Under the pieces are notes generated by a model. It ran no database searches, was not told the origin of the DNA, and saw nothing but the letters and a program-made list of their open reading frames with translations. This document shows positions 17,164 to 26,258 of a stretch of DNA of 32,081 nt, piece after piece (positions within the stretch are counted from its first letter, which is position 1; each line of letters begins with the position of its first letter). The stretch lies in the NCBI GenBank assembly GCA_003562655.1, contig PWUC01000057.1, positions 1 through 32,081 on the forward strand. The letters run 5' to 3'. Source of the stretch: Clostridia bacterium. GTDB lineage: Bacteria; Bacillota_E; SLMV01; PUMD01. Both the position numbers and the translations under genes were made by a program.

Positions 17164-18251
17164 ATGTTCGAGCACAGGATCACGGCATTGCAGGACAGAA
17201 TGAGGGCTGAGGACGTGGGCTTTGCTGCCATGATGCGGGGGCAAATTTCCGCTATTTCACTGGGTATCCTATGGGTGTGAGTGAGAGGGTGACTCTGCTG
17301 ATCATCCCCGCCTGTTCAGAGCCAGTTCTGGTCGCTCCGCTGTTTGAGGCGGGAGGTCTGACAGACGGTTGTGGAGTTGATCACGTCTTCAGCTATGAAG
17401 ACGGAGTTTCACCGGTGCGCGCCCTCCGGGCGGCCGTGAGAGACAGACATCTCACCGGACCCATGGGGTGCGAATACACTGCCATGCGCATGCTGGAGAG
17501 GAGCCTCTGGGAAGAGGCGGTTTCGGAGATGGAGTTCTGTGACATCCGAGACCTGCTCGCAGACCTGCGAAGTGTGAAGGATCCCGGTGAGGTTGAAGCG
17601 ATGGAGAAGGCCGTTGAGATCGTCGAGGAGGTTTTCGATGAGCTCCAGATGCTCCTGAAACCTGGGGTCAGCGAGAAGGAACTGGCCGCCGCTATCCTGA
17701 GATTGCTGGCGGACCGGGGAAGTGGTCTGATCTACCCGGGAGCTGTGGCCTCGGGGGAGCGGTCTGCCTTCCCCCATGCGCAACCGTCGGAGCGTTGCGT
17801 CGAGGATGGTGACCTCGTCTGGTTCGATGTCTGTGCGGAGGCCGATGGTTATCACTCCGATCTGACCCGCACTTTTTGTGTCGGTGAGCCCACTCCGAGA
17901 TTGAGGGAGATCTATGATGTGGTATACGAGGCGCAGAAAAGGGCGAGGGAGAGGATTCGTCCCGGCATGATCTGTAGTGAGATGGATGAGATCTGTCGGG
18001 AGTACATTGAGGTGGCCGGTTACGGCGAATATTTCACCCATAGGACCGGGCACGGCCTGGGCCTTCAAATACACGAACCACATATATCGTCTCCGGCAGT
18101 GACGTGGTTCTGCAGCCCGGGATGACCTTTACCGTCGAGCCCGGCATCTATCTGCCGGGAGAGGGCGGGGAGTGGTATTGAGGATGACGTACTGGTTACA
18201 GCGAGAGGCTGTCGTTCACTCACTTCGTTTCCGCGGTACCTGATAGATTAG
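17164..18251 (+). pseudogene. Xaa-Pro dipeptidase (M24 family), three frameshifts
   Basis: M24 metallopeptidase of the PepQ/aminopeptidase P type, which cleaves X-Pro dipeptides in the cytoplasm. It starts at ATG 17164 with GGGAG upstream. The first frame reads MFEHRITALQDRMRAEDVGF. A lost base in the A-run at about 17242-17246 shifts into NFRYFTGYPMGVSERV. A lost C near 18079-18082 breaks the HEPPY-type metal-site region. An extra base near 18167-18174 breaks the last stretch before IEDDVLVTA. Corrected, the product is about 361 residues with metal ligands intact (WFDVCAEADGYHSDLTRTF, HRTGHGLGL, TVEPGIYLPGEGG) and stops at 18249-18251, 26 nt before hutH. Either a recent pseudogene at the head of the hut operon or sequence errors. 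Confidence 0.85.
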
Positions 18252-18277
18252 TGCACAGCCGCTGGAGGGAGGCTACC

Positions 18278-19801
18278 GTGCAGGCTTTTGTTCTGGGCAC
18301 AGATGAGGCTTGCCTCGGGGATGTCGTCAGTGTGGCCAGGGGGCATCGAGAAGTTCACTTGAGCCCATCGGCAAACACATGCATGCGCAGGTCCCGGGGG
18401 TATATTGAGCGACTGGTCGAGGAGCGGGCTGTTGTCTATGGTGTCACCACCGGTTTCGGCAATTTCAGTGACACCCACATATCCCGGGAGCAGGCGCGGG
18501 AACTGCAGCAGAATCTCATACGCAGCCATGCTGTTGCCGTGGGCGAGCCCCTCCCCGATGAGGTGGTCCGGGCTGCGATGTTTCTGCGGGCCCTGGCCCT
18601 ATCCCGGGGACACTCAGGGGTCCGGCCTGAAGTGGTGGAACTGCTGATCGGTTTGCTCAATGCCGGGGTGACCCCCTCGATCCCCGGGCAGGGTTCCCTC
18701 GGAGCCAGTGGCGACCTGGCCCCCCTCGCTCATATGGCGTTGGTGTTGATGGGTGAGGGCAAGGCCTCTCTTGATGATCAGCTGTTGCCGGGAGCCCTGG
18801 CACTGGAAAGGGCAGGTCTCAAACCCCTCATCCTCGAGGCTCGAGAAGGCCTGGCTCTCATCAACGGGACTCAAATCATGACGGCTCTGGGCGCCCTCGC
18901 CGCCGCCGACGGACAGATCCTCTGCCTGAGCGCCGATGTGATCGCTGCCCTGACCCTGGAAGCTCTGAGAGGGGTCAGGGACGCTTTCGATCCCCGCGTC
19001 AGCCAGCTGCGACCCCATCCGGGACAGGCGGAGGTTGCGCGGAGGATCAGGAAGGTCACCTGTGGAAGCACCCTGATCACGCGGGGGGGCGAAATACGGG
19101 TCCAGGATGCCTATTCCCTCCGCTGCATCTCGCAGGTTCACGGGGCCGTGCGAGATGCCCTCGTCTATATAACCGGGGTGCTGCAGCGGGAGCTGTCTGC
19201 CGTCACAGACAACCCGCTGGTGTTTCCCGACGAGGACGTCCTCTCCGGTGGGAACTTCCACGGCGAGCCCGTTGCTCTGGCGCTGGATCACCTGGCGCTG
19301 GTCGTGGCAGAGCTGGGAAGCATCAGCGAGCGCCGCATCAACCGCATGCTCCACCCCGCATACAACGGGGGGCTGCCCGCCTTTCTCACCACCCGGGGCG
19401 GACTGAACTCGGGGCTCATGATCGCTCACTACACAGCGGCCAGTTTGACCTCAGAGAACAAGCTGCTGGCTGCACCGGCCAGTGCCGACTCGATACCGAC
19501 GTCGGCGGGGCAGGAGGATCATGTGAGCATGGGGGCAACGGCGGCGAGGAAGGCCAGGGATTCGGTGCGCAACCTGAGCCGGATTCTGGCAGTGGAGGCG
19601 GTGACGGCGGCCCAGGCCCTTGATCTCAGGATCGAGGACGGCTGTGGTTTGCAGCCCGGTCGCGGTACCGGGGCTGCCCACCGGTGGATCCGGGCGAGAG
19701 TTGACCGGGTTGAGGTGGACCGCAGCCTTTCCCAGGAAGTTGAGGACCTGGGCGATGCTCTGATGAGCGGGGACATGCTGCGACGGATGGCGGACCAGTG
19801 A
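18278..19801 (+). CDS. hutH: Histidine ammonia-lyase
   Basis: Removes ammonia from L-histidine to give trans-urocanate, the first step of histidine breakdown, in the cytoplasm. 507 residues, as usual for the family. The Ala-Ser-Gly triad that cyclises into the MIO cofactor is present at residues 143-145 in GSLGASGDLAPL. Other family blocks are YGVTTGFGNF, LALINGTQ, and QDAYSLRC near the middle. The GTG at 18278 is chosen because GGGAGG lies 5 nt upstream; an in-frame GTG at 18251 lacks a ribosome binding site and overlaps the dipeptidase stop. First intact gene of the hut operon. No recognisable hut regulator (HutC, HutP) is in the window. Confidence 0.97.
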   Translation: MQAFVLGTDEACLGDVVSVARGHREVHLSPSANTCMRRSRGYIERLVEERAVVYGVTTGFGNFSDTHISREQARELQQNLIRSHAVAVGEPLPDEVVRAAMFLRALALSRGHSGVRPEVVELLIGLLNAGVTPSIPGQGSLGASGDLAPLAHMALVLMGEGKASLDDQLLPGALALERAGLKPLILEAREGLALINGTQIMTALGALAAADGQILCLSADVIAALTLEALRGVRDAFDPRVSQLRPHPGQAEVARRIRKVTCGSTLITRGGEIRVQDAYSLRCISQVHGAVRDALVYITGVLQRELSAVTDNPLVFPDEDVLSGGNFHGEPVALALDHLALVVAELGSISERRINRMLHPAYNGGLPAFLTTRGGLNSGLMIAHYTAASLTSENKLLAAPASADSIPTSAGQEDHVSMGATAARKARDSVRNLSRILAVEAVTAAQALDLRIEDGCGLQPGRGTGAAHRWIRARVDRVEVDRSLSQEVEDLGDALMSGDMLRRMADQ

Positions 19802-19852
19802 GGATTCGCATCAACCATCGGGTAATGCATAAGTTTGTGAGGGGGTCTGATC

Positions 19853-21505
19853 GTGAGCAGAAGAGAAATTCGGGCGCCGCGTGGTCCCGAGCTCAGCTGC
19901 AAGGGATGGCAGCAGGAGGCGGCCATGCGGATGCTGATGAACAACCTGGATCCGGACGTGGCGGAGAAGCCGGACGAGCTGATCGTCTACGGTGGGACCG
20001 GCAAGGCGGCGCGGAACTGGGAGTCCTTCGACGCCATCGTGGACGCCCTGAGGAGTCTCGAGGACGATGAGACGCTGCTGGTGCAGTCAGGAAAACCTGT
20101 GGGGATCTTCCGCACCCATGATATGGCTCCCCGGGTACTGATCGCCAACTCGATGCTGGTCCCGGCGTGGGCGGACTGGGAACACTTCTGGCAGTACGAG
20201 GCGCAGGGGCTGACCATGTTTGGACAGATGACGGCGGGCTCCTGGATCTACATCGGGACCCAGGGAATCCTGCAGGGAACCTACGAGACCCTGGCGGAAC
20301 TAGCCCGGCAGCAGTATGGGGGAAGCCTCAGGGGCAGGATCGTCCTGACGGCCGGTCTCGGGGGCATGGGAGGAGCCCAGCCCATGGCGGTGACCATGAA
20401 CGGCGGGGTCGGCATTATCGTCGAAGTGGATCCGCGTCGGATCGAGCGCCGGCTCAGCACCGGGTACGTCGATTGCCGTGCCCGGGACATTGACGAAGCA
20501 TGGGAGATGGCCCTGAAGGCCTCGGAGGACGGAGAGGCTCTCTCCATTGCCGTGGTAGGCAATGCAGCAGAGATTCACCCGCTCCTGGTCGAGAGGGGCT
20601 GGATCGCCGACGTGGTCACAGACCAGACCTCGGCCCATGATGCCCTCGGCGGCTACGTGCCTGCTGGCCTCGGGGTGGACGAAGCCGACCGGCTTCGCAG
20701 GGAGGATTCCGCTGAATACGTGAGGCGGTCCATGGCCAGCATGGCCCGCCACTGTGCCGCCATGGTCGATATGATGGATGCGGGGGCCTGTGTCTTTGAT
20801 TACGGAAACAACCTTAGGGGGCAGGCGAGCGAGGCCGGTTTCGAGCGCGCCTTCGGGTACCCCGGTTTTGTCCCCGCCTTCATACGCCCGATGTTCTGCC
20901 AGGGGAAGGGACCCTTCCGCTGGGTAGCCCTCTCGGGTGATCCCGAGGATATCCGTCGCACCGACCGGGCCGTCCTGGAGGCTTTCCCCGATGACGAACC
21001 TCTCAGGCGGTGGATCACCCAGGCCTCCGAGAAGGTCCCTGCGCAGGGGCTTCCCTCCAGGATCTGCTGGCTGGGCTATGGGGAGCGGGACCGCATGGGG
21101 CTGATCTTCAATGACCTGGTGCGGAAAGGCGAGGTCGGGGCACCCATTGTCATAGGAAGGGATCACCTGGACGCCGGTTCCGTGGCCTCACCCAACCGGG
21201 AGACCGAGAACATGAAGGACGGCAGCGATGCCATCGCAGACTGGCCCATACTGAACGCGCTTGTCAATACCGCGGCCGGTGCCAGCTGGGTGTCCGTTCA
21301 TCACGGCGGTGGTGTCGGCATCGGCTACTCGATTCACGCGGGGATGGTGGTCGTGGCCGACGGTTCCAGAGAGGCCGACGAACGTCTGAAGCGGGTGCTG
21401 CTCACCGACCCCGGTACTGGAGTGGCCCGCCACGTCGATGCCGGCTACGAGGAGGCGGTGAGGGTGGCCAGGAACCGCGGCGTGAACATCCCCATGCTGG
21501 AGTGA
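19853..21505 (+). CDS. hutU: Urocanate hydratase
   Basis: Converts urocanate to 4-imidazolone-5-propionate using tightly bound NAD+. 550 residues, standard length. Family signatures are [12 protein letters not shown] near the N-terminus, the NAD-binding [18 protein letters not shown], and [20 protein letters not shown] containing the conserved cysteine. C-terminal [15 protein letters not shown] is also characteristic. GTG start at 19853 with GAGGGGGT 6 nt upstream. Second gene of the hut operon, 51 nt after hutH. Confidence 0.98.
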   Translation: MSRREIRAPRGPELSCKGWQQEAAMRMLMNNLDPDVAEKPDELIVYGGTGKAARNWESFDAIVDALRSLEDDETLLVQSGKPVGIFRTHDMAPRVLIANSMLVPAWADWEHFWQYEAQGLTMFGQMTAGSWIYIGTQGILQGTYETLAELARQQYGGSLRGRIVLTAGLGGMGGAQPMAVTMNGGVGIIVEVDPRRIERRLSTGYVDCRARDIDEAWEMALKASEDGEALSIAVVGNAAEIHPLLVERGWIADVVTDQTSAHDALGGYVPAGLGVDEADRLRREDSAEYVRRSMASMARHCAAMVDMMDAGACVFDYGNNLRGQASEAGFERAFGYPGFVPAFIRPMFCQGKGPFRWVALSGDPEDIRRTDRAVLEAFPDDEPLRRWITQASEKVPAQGLPSRICWLGYGERDRMGLIFNDLVRKGEVGAPIVIGRDHLDAGSVASPNRETENMKDGSDAIADWPILNALVNTAAGASWVSVHHGGGVGIGYSIHAGMVVVADGSREADERLKRVLLTDPGTGVARHVDAGYEEAVRVARNRGVNIPMLE

Positions 21506-21531
21506 TTTAGACCGGGAGGGGGAAGCTCGGG

Positions 21532-22683
21532 ATGATACGCTCCATCAGAGTCAACCGTCCCCTGATGGTGATCGCGCTGATCATGTTGGGGGCAGTCGCT
21601 GCTGCTTTTTGCGGCCTGGAGTTGGTGACCGAGCGAGAGGTCATCCACCTGTGGGCTGCGACGGATCTGGCTGATTTCGCACCGGTCCTCGATGAAAAGA
21701 CCCAATCCCACCGGTCACCCTGGGGGCTGGCGGTGGACCCGTCAGGTTTCATCTACATCACCGATTCCGCCAGAGGTATTGTTCATGTTCTGCACCCGGA
21801 AGAGGAGCTGCACCTCCGAGTGCAGCTGCAAGATGCCTTCTTTCCCTCCTTTCCCGCTCCCCTGGGAGAAGAGCTGTTCTTCTATGAGCAGCATCGCGAT
21901 GAACTGGTCCGGGTGTCCATCGGCGATCTGCGAAAGACCCGGAGCCCCGACCCTGACGGCAGGGGCTCCCTTGCTGATCTTTTCGCGGGATTCGTTGAGG
22001 ATTTCACCGGGGTCCGGCTGGATGACCAGCCCGGGGTCAACGTGTTCCGCCTCGAGAGTGTCGGCTGTGATCACCTGTTTGCCTTTGCCGAACTGATCAC
22101 CGACGGCGAGATCTACCGCCTGGCGGTCCGCTGGCCCGTCGATGATCCCCACCCGGCGCGGGTGAAGTGGGTGCATCTGGCCCAAACGCGCGGTGAGGAC
22201 GTTGGGGAGTGGTCGGTGCTCTTGCCCGGTCGTGAGGGGGAGGCAGGCCCTGCTGGTGATGCCACCGCGGGTGGGAGCCTCCTCCGCCGGGCCGGGGGCC
22301 CCTTTCTGTGGGAGCTGGAGTTTCCCGGGGGCGATACCCTCACGTGGGAGACGCGCTACCGGGTGTCGCCCCACATCATCGGGGAGGGCCCTGAAGGGGG
22401 GCTCTGGCTGGCGGAGAGACGCCCCGTGCAGAGGGAGGGGCTCACGACCACAGCCTTTTCGTCGGGCTGGACCCTGAACCTGGTCACAGCCGCTGGTGAT
22501 GTCCTTGAATCGATCTGGATGCCCTGGCCAGAGGACTGGCGTTCAGGCCCAAAGGTGACGGTGACCCGTGGCTCACTGTATGTGCTGTATCCTGCGAATG
22601 ATGGTACAGTTAGTCTGAGCATGATACGAGTGGAAAAACGATGGAGATGGAGGACAGCTGGGATGGAGGATGATGACAGATGA
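21532..22683 (+). CDS. Unrecognised membrane-anchored protein with an NHL-like repeat, inside the hut operon
   Basis: 383 residues that I do not recognise as a named family. Residues about 9-28 form one hydrophobic segment after a basic start (IRSIRVNR), so the product is probably anchored in the membrane with the rest outside. SPWGLAVDPSGFIYITDSARG at 62-82 looks like an NHL or beta-propeller blade; later Trp- and Gly-rich segments (EGGLWLAERRP) may be further blades. No catalytic motif or Cys pairs stand out. The ATG has GGGAGGGGG 9 nt upstream, it begins 26 nt after hutU, and its stop overlaps the ftcD start by 4 nt. It is therefore co-translated with hut enzymes. A sensor, an uptake accessory or a lineage-specific passenger are all possible. 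Confidence 0.85.
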   Translation: MIRSIRVNRPLMVIALIMLGAVAAAFCGLELVTEREVIHLWAATDLADFAPVLDEKTQSHRSPWGLAVDPSGFIYITDSARGIVHVLHPEEELHLRVQLQDAFFPSFPAPLGEELFFYEQHRDELVRVSIGDLRKTRSPDPDGRGSLADLFAGFVEDFTGVRLDDQPGVNVFRLESVGCDHLFAFAELITDGEIYRLAVRWPVDDPHPARVKWVHLAQTRGEDVGEWSVLLPGREGEAGPAGDATAGGSLLRRAGGPFLWELEFPGGDTLTWETRYRVSPHIIGEGPEGGLWLAERRPVQREGLTTTAFSSGWTLNLVTAAGDVLESIWMPWPEDWRSGPKVTVTRGSLYVLYPANDGTVSLSMIRVEKRWRWRTAGMEDDDR

Positions 22684-23582
22684 TGCGCATCATTGAGGCC
22701 GTGCCCAATTTCAGCGAGGGACGCAGAGGTGAGGTCGTGGAGCGGATACTCGACGCATTCAGGGGTCGGAAGGATTGCCAGCTTCTCGATCACCATGCCG
22801 ATGCAGATCACAACCGTCTGGTGGTCACGGTGGTGGGGGAGCCGGAGGACGTGGTGGAGGCGTGCTTTACTGCAGCCGGGGTGGCAGCGGATCTCATTGA
22901 TATGGACAGGCACACGGGGAGCCATCCCCGCATCGGAGCAACGGATGTCATACCCCTTCTCCCCGTCCAGGGTGTGAACATGAAGGAGTGTGTCGAGATG
23001 GCGCAGGCTCTCGGTGAACGCCTGGCGACGGAGCTCGGCATTCCCATATACCTGTATGAGGAGGCGGCCCAGCGGCCCGAACGGCGCAGCCTGGAGGTCA
23101 TCCGGCGGGGTGAATACGAAAGGCTCAAGGAGGAGATCTCTCTTTTGCACAGGCAGCCCGATTTCGGGCCCAACCAGATGCATCCAAAGGCGGGGGCGAC
23201 CGTCGTCGGGGCGCGCCAGCCCCTCATTGCGTACAATGTTTATCTTCGGACCACTGATGTGTCCGTGGCAAAGGACATTGCCCGGGCTGTGCGAGGCTCG
23301 AGCGGCGGCTTCGTCAACGTCAAGGCCATTGGACTTGACGTTGAGGGGGATTCCGTACAGGTCTCCATGAACCTGACCGACTTTCGCCGGACGCCGGTGC
23401 ACCGGGTCTTTGAGTTCATAAAACGGGAGGCAATGCACCGGGGAGTGGTGGTGAGTCGGAGTGAGATCGTGGGACTTCTTCCCCAGGCTGCCCTGATCTC
23501 CGCCGCCCGCTACTATCTCAGGCTAACAGACTTTGCGCCCTCTGAGCAGATCCTGGAGCGGCGACTGGAGGCAGAGGGCTGA
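22680..23582 (+). CDS. ftcD: Glutamate formimidoyltransferase
   Basis: Transfers the formimino group from formiminoglutamate to tetrahydrofolate, releasing glutamate. 300 residues, the stand-alone formiminotransferase length, without the fused cyclodeaminase seen in animals. Landmarks are VPNFSEGRR at the start, DHHADADHNRLVVTVVG, THMDRHTGSHPRIGATDV-like ligand region and GPNQMHPKAGATVVGAR. Two adjacent ATGs occur; the first (22680) has GGAGG 10 nt upstream and overlaps the preceding stop. It defines the folate-dependent end of this hut route. Confidence 0.95.
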   Translation: MMRIIEAVPNFSEGRRGEVVERILDAFRGRKDCQLLDHHADADHNRLVVTVVGEPEDVVEACFTAAGVAADLIDMDRHTGSHPRIGATDVIPLLPVQGVNMKECVEMAQALGERLATELGIPIYLYEEAAQRPERRSLEVIRRGEYERLKEEISLLHRQPDFGPNQMHPKAGATVVGARQPLIAYNVYLRTTDVSVAKDIARAVRGSSGGFVNVKAIGLDVEGDSVQVSMNLTDFRRTPVHRVFEFIKREAMHRGVVVSRSEIVGLLPQAALISAARYYLRLTDFAPSEQILERRLEAEG

Positions 23583-23598
23583 TGGGGAGGGGGTCATC

Positions 23599-24834
23599 AT
23601 GGGAAAATCCGGCGGCAGTCTGGCCATTGAAAATGTGACCCTGAGCACCCCCCTTCCCGAGGGCGACAGCTGGCAGGTCGTCACCTCCCGCGATGCCTAC
23701 GTGGTCATCGAAGACGGCGTCATCTCCGGGGTCGGCACGGGGAGCCCCCCCCGGGCAGACAGGGCCCTCGATGGTGGGGGGCGGGCGGCCGTACCCGCCC
23801 TGTGCGATCCCCATACCCACGCCGTTTTCGCCGGTTGGCGAGCCCGGGAATTCCAGCTGCGGCTGACCGGGAGGGGGTACAAGGAGATCCTCGCCGGCGG
23901 GGGCGGAATCCTGGATACGGTCAGGGCCACCCGGGAGGCCCCGGGGGAGGAGCTTGCGAGGCTTCTGAGCCGACGGTTGGACGCCATGCTGTCCAGGGGA
24001 GTCTTGACCTGTGAGGTCAAGAGCGGTTATGGACTCGATGTTGATACCGAAATAAAAATGCTCACTGCCATTTCCGAGGTCAGACGGGATCACCCGGTGG
24101 AGGTGGTCAGTACCTTCCTTGGAGCCCACGCCGTTCCCGGCGAATGGGCCGGGGACGGGGCCGGTTACATAGAGGAGGTGGTCATTCCCCTGATCGGCGA
24201 GGTGGCCCGTCGGGGACTGGCTGAGTATGTGGATGTGTTCTGTGAACCGGGGGTCTTCTCTGTGGCCGAGTCCCGCCGGGTCCTTGAGGCGGGAGCCAGG
24301 GCCGGTCTGGGTCTTCGAATCCATGCCGATGAGATGGAGGCGTCGGGAGGCGCAGCCCTGGCCGTCCAGATGGGCTGCGACAGTGCTGAACACCTGCTGT
24401 CTGCACCGGAGGATCAGCTCCGGCGGTTTCCCGACTCTGGAGTCACAGCAGTGCTACTACCCGGGACGGCCTTCATCCTGGGGCAGCCCTACGCCCGCGG
24501 ACGCTGGATGATTGATCAGGGCCTGTCGGTGGCGCTGGGAAGCGACTTCAACCCCGGCAGCTCTCCCATCATCGACATGGGGCTGATCATGACCCTGGCG
24601 TGCCTGCAGATGAACATGACCCCGGCGGAGGTGCTGGTGGCTGTGACCCGCAACGCGGCCCGGTCCCTGGGCCGGCGTGACCGGGGGGTGGTCGCTCCGG
24701 GTTACAGGGGAGATCTGGTGATCCTCGATGCACCGGACTATGCGCACCTGATGTACCGGCCGGGAGCGCGGCTGGTCTCCCGGGTAATATCGGGCGGAGA
24801 CGTGGTCTTTTCCAACGACGCGACCGATGAGTGA
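23599..24834 (+). CDS. hutI: Imidazolonepropionase
   Basis: Amidohydrolase that opens 4-imidazolone-5-propionate to N-formimino-L-glutamate. 411 residues. The metal-binding DPHTHAVFAG, the later IHADE and the SDFNPGSSP block are all intact. ILAGGGGILDTVRATREA is a family hallmark. ATG at 23599 with GGGGAGGGGG a few bases upstream. It lies 16 nt after ftcD and is followed by fchA. In this operon hutI comes after ftcD, although HutI acts before it in the pathway. Confidence 0.97.
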   Translation: MGKSGGSLAIENVTLSTPLPEGDSWQVVTSRDAYVVIEDGVISGVGTGSPPRADRALDGGGRAAVPALCDPHTHAVFAGWRAREFQLRLTGRGYKEILAGGGGILDTVRATREAPGEELARLLSRRLDAMLSRGVLTCEVKSGYGLDVDTEIKMLTAISEVRRDHPVEVVSTFLGAHAVPGEWAGDGAGYIEEVVIPLIGEVARRGLAEYVDVFCEPGVFSVAESRRVLEAGARAGLGLRIHADEMEASGGAALAVQMGCDSAEHLLSAPEDQLRRFPDSGVTAVLLPGTAFILGQPYARGRWMIDQGLSVALGSDFNPGSSPIIDMGLIMTLACLQMNMTPAEVLVAVTRNAARSLGRRDRGVVAPGYRGDLVILDAPDYAHLMYRPGARLVSRVISGGDVVFSNDATDE

Positions 24835-24853
24835 TGATGGAGGAGAAAAAAGG

Positions 24854-25492
24854 ATGAATGAACCTGTGGGTTTTGGCTCTCTGACACTGGACGGATTCCT
24901 GGGCCGGCTGGCAGCCGGCGATCCCACCCCCGGTGGGGGGACGGCATCGGCCGTGGCCGGCTCGATGGGCGCCGCCCTGGTGAGGATGGTGGCAGGTCTG
25001 ACCCTGGGCAACAAGAAGTACAGTGAAGTGCAGAAGGAGGTGCAGGCCTGGGCAGAGGAGGCCGCCCTGTTGCAGGCGGAGCTGAGTGATCTGGCCGATG
25101 AGGATAGTGAGGCCTTTGACCAGGTGATGACGGCCCTGCGGATGCCGAAGACTTCTGACCGGGAGAAGAAGGCCAGGACCCGGGCCCTGGGGGCGGCAAC
25201 CCGGCAGGCCACGGAGGTGCCCCGACAGGTGCTGCGCCGGTGCCTGCGGGTATTGCAGCTGGCCCTGGAACTCGCCAGGGTCGGCAATGACAACGCTGTG
25301 AGTGATGCCCTGGTGGGAGGAGAACTGGCAGCAGCCGGCGTTCGAGGTGCCGCGGCCAACGTGATGATCAACCTCAGCGCACTAAAGGATGAGGGGTATC
25401 GCTCGGAGGCGGCCGGGGAGGTGGACCGGGCCGAGGCAGAGATGATGGAGCGGCTCGTCGATCTCCGGGCCGCCGCGTCAGAGCGCATGTGA
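24854..25492 (+). CDS. fchA: Formimidoyltetrahydrofolate cyclodeaminase
   Basis: Completes the folate branch by releasing ammonia from 5-formimino-THF to give 5,10-methenyl-THF. 212 residues, all-helical FTCD_C family. The loop PTPGGGTASAVAGSMGAAL is the family signature, and LGNKKY and VGNDNAVSDALVGGELA are further conserved pieces. ATG 24854 is chosen because GGAGGAG lies 9 nt upstream; an earlier ATG at 24827 overlaps hutI and has none. In some bacteria this family is annotated as methenyl-THF cyclohydrolase. Co-occurrence with ftcD favours the cyclodeaminase role. Confidence 0.93.
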   Translation: MNEPVGFGSLTLDGFLGRLAAGDPTPGGGTASAVAGSMGAALVRMVAGLTLGNKKYSEVQKEVQAWAEEAALLQAELSDLADEDSEAFDQVMTALRMPKTSDREKKARTRALGAATRQATEVPRQVLRRCLRVLQLALELARVGNDNAVSDALVGGELAAAGVRGAAANVMINLSALKDEGYRSEAAGEVDRAEAEMMERLVDLRAAASERM

Positions 25493-25509
25493 GACGGGCA
25501 GGTGCTGCA

Positions 25510-26256
25510 TTGAGGACATTTCACTACAGAGAGATCTCTTCGACCAGTGATGAGGCTCGTCGTCTGCTGGAAGAGGGCAGGATCCAGGGATCGGCTCTCA
25601 TCACCGCGGAGGTTCAGACCGGGGGGCGGGGACGGGATGGGCGGCGGTGGTTGTCGCCCCGGGGAGGGCTCTGGATGACCCGGGTGCTCGCTTCCGGAGT
25701 CAGTGAGACCCTGTGGTCCCTCTATCCGCTTCTGGCGGGGATCGCCGTCGTCGGTGCCATTGAAGAAGTCGTCGGGGTGCAGGCCCAGCTGAAATGGCCC
25801 AACGACGTGCTGTGGAAGGACAGGAAACTCGGCGGCATTCTGTGCGAGGGCGTTCGAGGACACATCCTCATCGGCCTGGGCATAAACGTGCGCATCGGAT
25901 GGAAGGAACTCGCCACCCCGGGTTTTGATCCCGTAGATCTGGAAGCGGCGGCAGGAGGTTTGAGGGCCAGTTCCCGCAGGGTGATTGGCGATCTGGCAGA
26001 TGGGATAAACTGGCAGATAGATCATTGGTGTCCGATTCTGCAGGAGAATCGGGCTCGTATACTGAACCAGTGGCGACTGCACTGTTGTGTTCTCGGCAAG
26101 CGCGTCCGGATCATGACCGGGGATGATTGCTTTGACGGAGTCGCCTGCGACATCGCAGAAGACGGCGCTCTGATGGTGAAGATGGCGAACGGGCGGTTGC
26201 GCAGGCTTTACTCCGGCGACGTCAGTCTGCGGTTGAGGGACGAGGGTGGTGGGTGA
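25510..26256 (+). CDS. birA: Biotin--[acetyl-CoA-carboxylase] ligase, without the HTH domain
   Basis: Attaches biotin to carrier proteins through biotinyl-AMP. About 248 residues, so it contains catalytic and C-terminal domains but no N-terminal winged-helix repressor domain (class I type). Motifs are STSDEARRL, GGRGRDGRRWLSP (the biotin/AMP loop), LKWPNDVLW and KLGGILCE. C-terminal LGKRVRIMTG and DGVACDIAEDGAL match the BPL_C domain. The TTG at 25510 is supported by a weak GGCAGGTG; an in-frame GTG at 25489 overlaps fchA and has no ribosome binding site. It follows fchA by 17 nt, so it is probably read with the hut operon although the pathway is unrelated. Confidence 0.92.
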   Translation: MRTFHYREISSTSDEARRLLEEGRIQGSALITAEVQTGGRGRDGRRWLSPRGGLWMTRVLASGVSETLWSLYPLLAGIAVVGAIEEVVGVQAQLKWPNDVLWKDRKLGGILCEGVRGHILIGLGINVRIGWKELATPGFDPVDLEAAAGGLRASSRRVIGDLADGINWQIDHWCPILQENRARILNQWRLHCCVLGKRVRIMTGDDCFDGVACDIAEDGALMVKMANGRLRRLYSGDVSLRLRDEGGG

Positions 26257-26258
26257 GC

